NCBI GenBank assembly: GCA_947172705.1
Contig: CAMWCA010000023.1
Coordinates: 1-48,976 of the forward strand
Direction: 5' to 3'
Source: an uncultured Lachnospiraceae bacterium
GTDB taxonomy: Bacteria > Bacillota > Clostridia > Lachnospirales > Lachnospiraceae
Length of the DNA: 48,976 nucleotides
Shown piece by piece: positions 17,150-25,439 of this stretch. Positions within the stretch are counted from its first letter, which is position 1, and every line of letters begins with the position of its first letter. The notes beneath the pieces were generated by a model, which had not been told where the DNA came from, ran no database searches, and saw only the letters and a list, made by a program, of their open reading frames with translations. Both the position numbers and the translations under genes were made by a program.

Positions 17150-19189
17150 GTGAAAAAGAAAAAAGGCGTTGGCGCAGTGAAATTCGCTGCGCTTCTTGCA
17201 GGCATTTTTGCCATAGAGCTTTTGGTATTTAATTTCAGACATTGGGAATCCGCCGGAACCAGAGAGATCAGCGGCTATACCATCCTTATGGATGGCTATC
17301 GGGATCAGGGAAACGGTGTTTATACCTTTTCAGGTGAAAATCCGGAGATCGAAATTACCGATTTTGAAGGCAAATTGGAGAGCGCATGGATTCATATGAA
17401 AGTGATCGGGCAGCAGGAGAATGAAAGCAAGCCCATCAGATTAAGACAGTTTGCAACGGACGAATCTCATAAATTCTTTTACAGCCTGCCCGAAAGGGAG
17501 CTGTGGGCGCAGGAAGAAAAAAGCGCCTATATGAACTATCATCTGTACGGAAAATGCACGGGCTTGAAGCTGGTTCCCGACCTGGAATCAGGACAGACCG
17601 TGGAATTTCAAATCATATTAAATCCCAGGATACCTGTGTTCTTTTCCTGGGAAAGAGTGGGCTTTATGCTTTTGCTGTGGGCAGCGGTATGGCTGCTGCG
17701 CCCGGCGTCAAAATGGAACGAAATTCCCTGGTTGTCTCTGAACCCTCATAAGAGGGCAGCTCTTACAGGGAGCTTTTTTCTGCTTCATGGGCTCTTGTTT
17801 TGGGGGCTGGTTCATGTGAATCCGTATTTTCAGACGGAGCGGGGAGAAAATCAGCAGCAGTATCAGGCATTGACGGAAGCGTTGGAGGAAGGAAGCTTTT
17901 CCCTTTTGGAAGCGCCTCCCCATACCCTTGCAGAGATGGAAAATCCCTACGATTTCGATGCCCGGGGACAGAGCCTTGGGGAAAAGGGCGAGTGGTATAA
18001 ATGGGATCATGCTTACTTTCAGGGAAAGTATTATGTGTATTTCGGGGTGGTTCCGGCAGCTCTGTTTTATCTGCCCTATCATCTTCTCACAGGGGAGCAT
18101 TTGCATAATAATATAGTGATTTTCATACTTTCCCTGTTGCTTTTAACGGGGGTTTTGGGGACGGTACATGAACTGATCCGAAAATGGTTTCCCCGCATTT
18201 CTTTGAATGTGTGGTTTTTGACCACAGAATTGCTGGTTATGGGAAGCGGCATTCTTTATATGACAAAAAGACCCGATCTTTACACGGTGCCCATTCTTGC
18301 GGGGCTTGCCTTCGGTATGCTTGGCATGTGGTGTTTTCTTCTGGCAAAAGAAGGAGAAAAAATACGGTACGGGTATCTTGGGGCAGGCTCATTTTTTACC
18401 GCACTGATCGCCGGATGCAGACCCCAGCTGTTTGTGTTTGTATTCCTTGCCTGGATTCTAGCGGGGAATATGTTTATGCCTGTAGGAAAGGACAGAAAGG
18501 CGCTTGTGGCATGCCTGACGCCCATGGTTGTTGTGGGAGGGCTGCTGATGTATTACAATGCCAGTCGTTTTGGCTCGGTGTTCGATTTTGGGGCAAACTA
18601 TAATCTTACTTTTAACGACATGCGCAGAAGAGGGTGGCAGTGGGAGAGAATTCCCCTGGGCATACTTGCCTATCTGCTACAGCCCATAAAGATCATAACG
18701 CGTTTTCCCTTTACGGAAGCGGTCTATTTTGACAGCCAGTATATGGGCGTGACCATTCAGGAAGCCACCTATGGAGGGCTGTTCATGACCCATCCCTTTG
18801 CATGGATGAGCCTGCTCCCCGTTCTGTTCCACAGTCAATTGAAAAGCGGCGGAAAAACGCCCTGGCGGCTCTCCGTGGCAAGTCTCTTTATGGCAGCAGC
18901 CGTGATCCTTGCAGATACCAATATGTCAGGGATCTTGCAGAGATATTTTGGGGATTTTTCTCTTCTGGTTATGCTTTCGGCGCTCCTCGCCGTCTTTTTG
19001 CTGTTAAGTCATGACAGGCTAAGGGCGGGGGTATTAAGAAGGGCGGTAGTCTGGTGTCTGATGGCGTGCCTGCTTTTGGAGGTCTGCTACCAGGGAATGG
19101 TATTTTTTCTGGATACCGGGGAAGCGCTCAGAGAGCTGAGACCGGATCTGTTTTCTCATTTTCAATATGTGGTTTCCTTCTGGCTGTAG
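17150..19189 (+). CDS. Polytopic membrane protein with N-terminal extracytoplasmic beta domain, GT-C-like
   Basis: Protein of 679 residues starting at GTG (AAGGAG lies 11 nt upstream, a rather long spacer). One helix (about 8-27) is followed by an extracytoplasmic beta-rich domain (about 35-160) and then about eleven helices. The stretch KWDHAYFQGKYYVYFGVVPA (about residues 283-302) sits where GT-C proteins hold their catalytic loop; this motif recurs in large Clostridia membrane proteins of unknown function. It is flanked by two better-recognised GT-C genes in the same direction, which supports a role in surface glycan assembly, but no enzyme activity can be shown from sequence. Confidence 0.7.
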   Translation: MKKKKGVGAVKFAALLAGIFAIELLVFNFRHWESAGTREISGYTILMDGYRDQGNGVYTFSGENPEIEITDFEGKLESAWIHMKVIGQQENESKPIRLRQFATDESHKFFYSLPERELWAQEEKSAYMNYHLYGKCTGLKLVPDLESGQTVEFQIILNPRIPVFFSWERVGFMLLLWAAVWLLRPASKWNEIPWLSLNPHKRAALTGSFFLLHGLLFWGLVHVNPYFQTERGENQQQYQALTEALEEGSFSLLEAPPHTLAEMENPYDFDARGQSLGEKGEWYKWDHAYFQGKYYVYFGVVPAALFYLPYHLLTGEHLHNNIVIFILSLLLLTGVLGTVHELIRKWFPRISLNVWFLTTELLVMGSGILYMTKRPDLYTVPILAGLAFGMLGMWCFLLAKEGEKIRYGYLGAGSFFTALIAGCRPQLFVFVFLAWILAGNMFMPVGKDRKALVACLTPMVVVGGLLMYYNASRFGSVFDFGANYNLTFNDMRRRGWQWERIPLGILAYLLQPIKIITRFPFTEAVYFDSQYMGVTIQEATYGGLFMTHPFAWMSLLPVLFHSQLKSGGKTPWRLSVASLFMAAAVILADTNMSGILQRYFGDFSLLVMLSALLAVFLLLSHDRLRAGVLRRAVVWCLMACLLLEVCYQGMVFFLDTGEALRELRPDLFSHFQYVVSFWL

Positions 19190-19250
19190 CGGATGGAAAT
19201 TTTTTAAATATGCTTTGATTGCAGTCGGGAATCTGAAATTCTCGATGTGT

Positions 19251-19274
19251 GTCAGCGCATCAAGCTGCGTTGAC
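19251..19274 (+). other. Stem-loop directly before a glycosyltransferase start
   Basis: GTCAGCGCA at 19251-19259 pairs with TGCGTTGAC at 19266-19274 (9 bp, one G-U) around a 6-nt loop, ending a few bases before the ribosome binding site of the 19287 gene. There is no T tract. It could modulate translation or limit upstream readthrough. Confidence 0.45.
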
Positions 19275-19286
19275 ATGGGGGAGAGT

Positions 19287-20891
19287 ATGGAATTTACAAA
19301 GGAATTCTGGAAAAGAATAAATTGGAGGAAGGTGTGGCTTTTTCTCGGCTTCTTGGGATTAATAGCAGTGAGAGTGTTCCGTTTTCCGGAGATCCCCGGG
19401 GGAGTGAATCAGGATGGGGCAATGAGCGCAGTGGATGCCGCCGCCCTGGTGAAATACGGAACGGACCGCTTTGGAACTTGGCTTCCGGCACATTTTCGGG
19501 CGTGGGGCTATGGACAGATGAGCGTTCTCCTTGCCTATTTGACGACCCCATTTATCAGGATCTTTGGTCTGACAAAGCTTGCCATGCGCCTGCCTATTCT
19601 GCTGGCAAGCCTTGCCGGAGCAGGCGGCGTGTATGGGATCGTAAAAAGGATCTTCGGCGAAAAGGAAGGAATGGCGGTTCTCCTATTCCTTGCCGTGAAT
19701 CCCTGGCATTTTATGCAGAGCAGATGGGCGCTGGACTGTAATCTGTTTCCCCACATGTTTGTGCTGGGGGTATGTTTTTTGGTCGGTTCCCTTCAGAAAA
19801 AGAAAAATCTGTACCTTTCCATGCTCTTCTTTGCCCTTTGCATGTATTGCTATGGGGTTTCTTTTTACATGGTTCCCTTTTTTCTCCTCACAGTATGCGC
19901 GCTGCTTCTTGTGCAAAAAAAAGTATCCTGGAAGGAAGCGTTTTTCTGTCTGCTGATTTATCTGGGAATTGCCTGGCCCATTTACGGCACCATGCTGATC
20001 AACTTTATGAAATGGGAAACGGTGAAGCTCCCCTTTGTGACCATGGAATACTTTGAAGGAAGCATCCGCTCGGGAGATATTCTGTTTTTTTCGGAGCACC
20101 CAGGCAGCCAGCTTATATCCAATTTCCGATCCCTGGTCAATGTAGTTTTCCTGCAAAAAGACGATCTCCTCTGGAATTCCATCAAAGGTTTCGGCACGTT
20201 ATACCGCTGCTCTACGCCCTTCGTTTTTCTGGGCGCTTTATGGGTGATAAACAGCGCTTTCCGGGAAAAAGAGACCACACGCAAAATCGGCTGCCAGCTT
20301 CTGCTGTGCTACTGGATCTTTGCTTTTCTCACAGGGCTTCTAATCAATTCCGTCAACGTAAACCGGATCAATATCATTTTCTACATTCATATTATATTTG
20401 CCGCAGTGGGAATTTACTGGGTAGTGAGAAAATGGAAACCCACATTATATCTGATCTTGCTGACATACGCCATACAAAGCGCAATGTTCTTTCACAGCTA
20501 TTTTACAGACTGGGCGGAGAGCATAGACCATGCCTTTTACGGGGACTTTGTGGAAGCCTTAGACTACGCCAAAGAACAGAACTGCGACTATTACTACATC
20601 ACTCCGGACACCCAATACCAAGGCTCCTGGAACGTATCAGAGATCCTCACCCTGTTTGTATTTGACATCGATGCCCGGTACTTCCAGGGAGCAACAGACA
20701 ACTGGGAAAATAAACAAATCCCCTACTGGGACAGATTCCGCTACGTTAATCCCCCGGAAGCTTCCGAATTGTCCGGCTGGAATGTTGCCTGCATCATCCC
20801 AACCAGCGAAGCCTATCACTTTTCTGCTGATACTTTTCAGATCACTTCCTTTGGTGATTATACAGTAGTAATTTCTAAAGCTTTAGAGTAA
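19287..20891 (+). CDS. ArnT/PMT-like GT-C glycosyltransferase
   Basis: Membrane protein of 534 residues with about eleven helices. The first extracytoplasmic loop contains PGGVNQDGAMSAVDAAALVK (about residues 35-54), with Asp where GT39/ArnT enzymes hold their catalytic acid, followed by FGTWLPAHFRAWGYGQM and a helix run typical of the family. The C-terminal about 80 residues are soluble and extracytoplasmic. Start ATG 19287 is preceded by GGGGGAG; the open frame reaches back to 19167 inside the preceding gene but has no proper initiation site there. It probably moves a lipid-linked sugar onto a surface acceptor. It is the last gene of the trio; after it the sequence changes to a non-coding island. 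Confidence 0.83.
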   Translation: MEFTKEFWKRINWRKVWLFLGFLGLIAVRVFRFPEIPGGVNQDGAMSAVDAAALVKYGTDRFGTWLPAHFRAWGYGQMSVLLAYLTTPFIRIFGLTKLAMRLPILLASLAGAGGVYGIVKRIFGEKEGMAVLLFLAVNPWHFMQSRWALDCNLFPHMFVLGVCFLVGSLQKKKNLYLSMLFFALCMYCYGVSFYMVPFFLLTVCALLLVQKKVSWKEAFFCLLIYLGIAWPIYGTMLINFMKWETVKLPFVTMEYFEGSIRSGDILFFSEHPGSQLISNFRSLVNVVFLQKDDLLWNSIKGFGTLYRCSTPFVFLGALWVINSAFREKETTRKIGCQLLLCYWIFAFLTGLLINSVNVNRINIIFYIHIIFAAVGIYWVVRKWKPTLYLILLTYAIQSAMFFHSYFTDWAESIDHAFYGDFVEALDYAKEQNCDYYYITPDTQYQGSWNVSEILTLFVFDIDARYFQGATDNWENKQIPYWDRFRYVNPPEASELSGWNVACIIPTSEAYHFSADTFQITSFGDYTVVISKALE

Positions 20892-20898
20892 GAAAAGC

Positions 20899-20982
20899 GT
20901 GGATGCAGGAAATGTCGCGGACGATGAACCTGGCGTACCGGATATCGGTTCAGAAGATAATATTATAAAAAAACAGGTATAA
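20899..20982 (+). pseudogene. Possible gene-end remnant encoding a short acidic tail
   Basis: An open frame of 27 codons from GTG 20899 to TAA 20980 encodes an acidic peptide (VADDEPGVPDIGSEDN...) ending in KKQV. It has the look of the C-terminal tail of a larger protein, but no ribosome binding site or upstream domain remains. It may be chance; it is listed because a clear gene fossil lies on the other side of the same island. Confidence 0.2.
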
Positions 20983-20990
20983 AAAAACAG
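20964..20990 (+). repeat. Two 13-bp A-rich direct repeats upstream of the ncRNA promoter
   Basis: TATAAAAAAACAG occurs at 20964-20976 and 20978-20990 (period 14), followed by a partial copy ending in ATACAG. The A-tracts end 15 bp before the -35 box at 21005 and may act as an UP-like element. Confidence 0.6.
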
Positions 20991-21004
20991 AAAAATACAG
21001 CAGA

Positions 21005-21033
21005 TTGACTTTTCCCATCTGGCAATGTATACT
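21005..21033 (+). promoter_or_regulatory. Promoter of the tandem-repeat RNA
   Basis: TTGACT at 21005-21010, a 17-bp spacer and TATACT at 21028-21033. Predicted transcription start is about 21040, 18 nt before the first RNA repeat. Confidence 0.8.
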
Positions 21034-21039
21034 AAAAAC

Positions 21040-21176
21040 AGGAACAAAAGATAATATAGTCGGGACGGCGACTTTAAATCCGTTCCCAGCGGTCGGGATG
21101 AAGACCTAAAACTCATTCCCATTGCAGAGAAAACTGTTAAAAATCGGAGAAAAGGATGGCTGCGGTCATCCTTTTT
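21040..21176 (+). ncRNA. Tandem-pseudoknot RNA, candidate type III antitoxin
   Basis: A predicted RNA of about 137 nt lies between a promoter and an intrinsic terminator, with no credible coding frame. It holds units with a 33-nt period at 21058-21087, 21091-21120 and a degenerate third from 21124. Unit 1: stem 1 AGTC/GACT (58-61/70-73), stem 2 GGGACGG/CCGTTCCC (62-68/80-87), third loop TTAAAT. Unit 2: stem 1 GGTC/GACC (91-94/103-106), stem 2 GGGATGA/TCATTCCC (95-101/113-120), third loop TAAAAC. Unit 3: stem 1 GCAG/CTGT (124-127/134-137) and loop TAAAAA, with stem 2 lost. The crossing order of stems 1 and 2 is an H-type pseudoknot with an A-rich loop 3, and several base pairs co-vary between units. 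Short linkers (AGC, ATT) separate the units. Positions in brackets add to 21000. Antitoxin function is inferred from architecture and the downstream nuclease gene. Confidence 0.72.
21150..21176 (+). terminator. Intrinsic terminator between the repeat RNA and the nuclease gene
   Basis: AAAAGGATG (21150-21158) pairs with CATCCTTTT (21167-21175) around an 8-nt loop and runs into a T tract. In type III toxin-antitoxin loci a leaky terminator at this place sets the RNA:toxin ratio (established for ToxIN). The sequence could also terminate in reverse. Confidence 0.82.
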
Positions 21177-21183
21177 CCATACA

Positions 21184-21276
21184 GTCAAAGACCCCACAGC
21201 AAGCTGCGGTCTTTGACCCTCGCGGCAGTCGCCAAATGGACATGCAGGCATGTCCGCTTGGTTCGTTGCCCGCGGG
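21184..21276. repeat. Palindromic intergenic repeat element with two nested stem-loops
   Basis: First stem-loop: GTCAAAGACC (21184-21193) pairs with GGTCTTTGAC (21208-21217), with an inner CAGC/GCTG stem. Second: CCAAATGGACATGC (21232-21245) pairs with GCATGTCCGCTTGG (21248-21261) with one mismatch and one wobble, containing a perfect 8-bp palindrome; an outer CGCGGCA/TGCC(C)GCG stem extends it to 21276. From memory, very similar palindromes recur between genes in Lachnospiraceae genomes, so this is probably a dispersed repeat rather than a unique regulator. Confidence 0.72.
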
Positions 21277-21325
21277 AATAAGCTGGCATATGGAGCGCGG
21301 CAGTGTCTGTTACGAAGGAGCAATG

Positions 21326-21943
21326 ATGGCAGGGGAAAGATTTAAGGAACGCATTCGGCAGGAAGCCATAAAGGAAGCAAAAAGGTACAAAGAGATTTAT
21401 GTAGATTATGAATATCTTATCTGTTCAGAGGCATTTGTAAAAAGGAAATATTACATAATAAATGCGGAGAAAGATAATTTCCAGCATTTAACTGGGGTGC
21501 ATTCAAAAATAAACGCACAGGAATTTTTTGACAAATGCGTTGACGGTTCCTTATCGGAGCAGGATTTTGATTTTGTCAAGAAAGGGCAGGATGAAAAGTC
21601 AGTAAAAGGTACTGTCAGAAGGAAGATAAGGGCGCTTCCGGAAATGATGGATTTGTTCAGGGAGGGGCTGCAGGCGGAAGAAGGATTTAAAAAGAATAAA
21701 ATAGTATGCTCTTTTGCAGCGGCAGACAGTAACTGCACTCTGGGATTTACGGATTCGGCGAAGGCAAGACCGAAATCCCTGATATGGGGAAATGAATTAA
21801 AAAATCCGAAACTGGTTGAACTGGTCTTGAAGAGGAAATCCGGAGCAGGACTTTTTGACCAGGTTGTCATAGGAAGCCGTGAAGTCTTAAATAAATATAG
21901 GGGACAGATTGAAGGGATTGTGGATAAAGCTCTTTTGCGGTAA
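21326..21943 (+). CDS. PBECR4-like predicted RNase, candidate toxin
   Basis: Protein of 205 residues, soluble, with no signal peptide or membrane segment. I recognise it as PBECR4-like (phage-Barnase-EndoU-ColicinE5/D-RelE-like nuclease 4). Seen: VDYEYLICSEAF (about 26-37), YYIINAEKDNFQHLTGVHSK (about 42-61) with two histidines at 54 and 59, the hallmark HLTG region, SVKGTVRRKI (about 92-101) rich in basic residues, and NKIVCSFAAADSNCTLGF (124-141). These His and Lys/Arg residues are the plausible catalytic set of a BECR-fold RNase (inference). GAAGGAG at 21314-21320 is 5 nt from ATG 21326 (2 nt from ATG 21323), so the start is here; the frame upstream runs through hairpins and is not coding. 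Upstream lies a tandem-pseudoknot RNA and terminator, the layout of a type III toxin-antitoxin system. Family assignment is fairly sure; toxin role is inferred. Confidence 0.8.
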   Translation: MAGERFKERIRQEAIKEAKRYKEIYVDYEYLICSEAFVKRKYYIINAEKDNFQHLTGVHSKINAQEFFDKCVDGSLSEQDFDFVKKGQDEKSVKGTVRRKIRALPEMMDLFREGLQAEEGFKKNKIVCSFAAADSNCTLGFTDSAKARPKSLIWGNELKNPKLVELVLKRKSGAGLFDQVVIGSREVLNKYRGQIEGIVDKALLR

Positions 21944-22050
21944 TTTTATATGGACAATTTTATTTTAAGGCAATGGCTTAACAGCAGCAGGAAAATGGAG
22001 GCTGAAAGCGGCAAAACCTTGAAAAAAGATAAAAAAGTTGTTGCAGACAC

Positions 22051-22185
22051 TTGACAGGAGAGGGGCTCGGTCTTGCCATTGTAAAGCATGGCGCTATATA
22101 CCATCATGCAAAAATCAGTCTGGAAAGCACTGTGGATGTGGGAACTACGATAACCTTGGCGTTTGGAAAAATGAAAGAATTTTAG
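22051..22185 (+). pseudogene. C-terminal remnant of a sensor histidine kinase
   Basis: A 44-codon open stretch ending at TAG 22183 encodes LTGEGLGLAIVKHGAIYHHA, then ISLES...GTTITLAF. That is the G2 box and terminal beta strands of a HATPase_c domain as found in PhoR-type kinases. Everything upstream (sensor, HAMP, H box, N box) is absent, no start codon with a ribosome binding site exists, and the frame begins abruptly within 110 bp of the nuclease gene. It is a gene fossil and suggests that the island replaced or deleted most of a two-component gene. An 8-bp inverted repeat (22158-22165/22186-22193) straddles its end. Confidence 0.82.
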
Positions 22186-22193
22186 CAAACGCC

Positions 22194-23921
22194 TCAAAGT
22201 ATTAAAATCCAATCTTTTAACCATCGAAGAGAAAACCCATATTCTCTGGAAACAGGAAGCCCTGAGATCAGGGGGAAGAATATGAAAAAGCAGCAAATTG
22301 CAATGGCGAGGTAAGCTGTCACCGCCTTCTTCCCCCATCTAAAGTGCTCTGTGATGTGAAGGATGGTGTACCCCATCATCAGGATCACAAAGAGGATTGC
22401 CGGGAAGTAGTGGTAGATGAAGGTAATCCTGCTCACGGACATCCATGGAACATACTGCGCCAGATAAGCAATACAGAGAAATCCCGCTTTTTTATCCCGC
22501 TTTATAATCCAGCGGAAGAACACATAAAGCTGGCAGGGAATGCCCACCCACCAGATCGCAGGATTGCCCATGGTGCTCACAGCGCTTACCTTTACGGCAT
22601 CTACGGCATCGTTAGCGTCCAGAAGGGGCATCCAGATAACAGGCCACTCGTAGAAAGGCGTGCTGTAATAGTGCTCCGCCACCAGATTGGCATGATAATC
22701 GAACATATACTTTGTGCCCTGGATGGTTTTGTCGATCAGCCCCTTATAAGGGCTGTAGCCCACCACCGGTATGAAACAGAGGGTATACACAAGAAGAGGA
22801 ATCACAATGAAAAACAGGCAGCAGAAAAGAAACAGCTTCAGCGTCTGTTTTTTTGGAAAATGGGTGAGGGTGTACCAGATAAAGAGCACTCCAAGTCCCG
22901 CTCCCGCATACACGCCGGTCCATTTGGTGGAGATTCCAAGCGCCATGCTGACGCCGCACAGGGCAAGGGGAATGTAAACGCTTTTGGGCGGAAAGGAATC
23001 CCGGAGGGACTGGATTCCACTGCGGTAAGCGCAATCTTTCAGAAAATATTCATATAACCAATAATACATCAGCAGAATAAAGAAAGCGGCAAAAATATCA
23101 ATGGTGGCGATTCGGGACAAGGTATAATGCATACAGTCAAAGGCAAGCAGCCCGGTCGTCGCAGCCGCCGCAAAGGAATTCCGAAACAGCTTTTTGGCAA
23201 AAAGATACATCAGAGGCAGGAGCAAAATACCGAAAAAAGCGGACATAAAGCGCCAGCCAAAGGGATTCATGCCAAAGAAAAGAACCCCCAGAGAGATCAG
23301 GATCTTGCCAAAATGGGGATGGGTGGTTTCATAGGTGGTAAGCCCGTGAAGAAATTCGTAGGCAGTGCGTCCGTGATACACCTCATCGAACATGGTTCCG
23401 GTCATATAGGTTCTGACTTCGGGAAACAACTCCTGCTCATCGAAAAGGGCGGGGTATTCACCGGCATTCATCGGGGTAAGGATCTCCCCCTGGGCATCGG
23501 TAAAAACCATTTCATTGAGCACGGCGGTATCGTCTGTGGCGACGATGCCCAGATACCGCAGGCGGTAATTCAAATCGATTTTATTCCAGGCAAACACAGA
23601 TTCCACAATAGCGTCTCCGTTAAAGACCTCCCACGCGCCGGTCACTTCATTAAATGCGGAAATGGAAAAATGTCTGGTGTTGAGATTTCCCAGAAAGACA
23701 GAGAGGGAAGCTATGTCAGTGTATTCCCCGAAATCCAGCACGATATCCCGGTTTGTGCTGTCTGTCACGTAAGAGGAGGAAGGGGCGTAGGGATTGCCCA
23801 GCCTGAAAAACACAAGCATTGTAAATACAAGGGTGAGAATGCTTATGTAAATATAATCTGTTTTGGTAAGAACCTCGGAAGTGGAAAGTTTTTTCTTGAT
23901 AGCTGTAAATATGCGATTCAT
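22194..23921 (-). CDS. Protein O-mannosyltransferase-like GT39 membrane enzyme
   Basis: Protein of 575 residues transcribed leftward, the only gene on this strand. One helix (about 24-40) is followed by a large extracytoplasmic beta-sandwich-like insertion (about 45-170), then the catalytic loop MFDEVYHGRTAYEFLHG with Asp179-Glu180, THPHFGKILISLG, and about ten further helices; ALGISTKWTGVYAG and WPVIWMP also match the PMT family. PMT enzymes transfer mannose from polyprenyl-phosphate-mannose to Ser/Thr of exported proteins; the bacterial acceptor here is unknown. The start has GGGGG 7 nt upstream and a promoter on the minus strand at 23983-24011. It ends 8 bp from the kinase fossil, with no clear terminator. 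The insertion between the first helix and the DE motif is the notable feature. Confidence 0.9.
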   Translation of the reverse strand: MNRIFTAIKKKLSTSEVLTKTDYIYISILTLVFTMLVFFRLGNPYAPSSSYVTDSTNRDIVLDFGEYTDIASLSVFLGNLNTRHFSISAFNEVTGAWEVFNGDAIVESVFAWNKIDLNYRLRYLGIVATDDTAVLNEMVFTDAQGEILTPMNAGEYPALFDEQELFPEVRTYMTGTMFDEVYHGRTAYEFLHGLTTYETTHPHFGKILISLGVLFFGMNPFGWRFMSAFFGILLLPLMYLFAKKLFRNSFAAAATTGLLAFDCMHYTLSRIATIDIFAAFFILLMYYWLYEYFLKDCAYRSGIQSLRDSFPPKSVYIPLALCGVSMALGISTKWTGVYAGAGLGVLFIWYTLTHFPKKQTLKLFLFCCLFFIVIPLLVYTLCFIPVVGYSPYKGLIDKTIQGTKYMFDYHANLVAEHYYSTPFYEWPVIWMPLLDANDAVDAVKVSAVSTMGNPAIWWVGIPCQLYVFFRWIIKRDKKAGFLCIAYLAQYVPWMSVSRITFIYHYFPAILFVILMMGYTILHITEHFRWGKKAVTAYLAIAICCFFIFFPLISGLPVSREYGFSLRWLKDWILIL

Positions 23922-23991
23922 GTTGAACCCCCAAAGATTTTTGCTGTTTTCCCTTTAAATGAAAAGAGGAAGGACTGCAAATAGTATATCA

Positions 23992-25364
<1,373 letters not shown>

Positions 25365-25439
25365 CAGAGCCTGACCTGAGGTTTGTCTTGTACTTAGGAT
25401 GAATGATCAAAATACGGGAGAAGAGAGGAAAGAAAACCA

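Noticed and set aside
16388..17242. 284-aa minus-strand reading frame over the GT-C gene
   Set aside because: Antisense shadow rich in His/Gln with no ribosome binding site; the plus-strand gene has clear membrane helices and motifs.
21058..21120. Tandem repeats as a guanidine-II, preQ1 or other known riboswitch
   Set aside because: The ACGR loops of mini-ykkC and the preQ1-I core are not present, and a terminator plus a nuclease gene rather than a transporter or biosynthesis gene follows. A covariance-model scan would be decisive.
21058..21145. Tandem repeats as a CRISPR array
   Set aside because: Only two or three units, no unique spacers of equal length, repeats differ by compensatory changes, and no cas gene is present.
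21122..21322. N-terminal extension of the nuclease reading frame (67 extra codons)
   Set aside because: It crosses an intrinsic terminator and two palindromes, lacks a ribosome binding site, and the peptide is low in protein-like character; GAAGGAG supports the start at 21326.
21946..22338. 130-aa minus-strand frame over the kinase fossil
   Set aside because: It runs across the end of the PMT gene out of frame and antisense to the kinase remnant.
23127..23984. 285-aa plus-strand reading frame opposite the PMT gene
   Set aside because: Antisense shadow of a well-conserved PMT coding sequence; peptide is basic and lacks domains.
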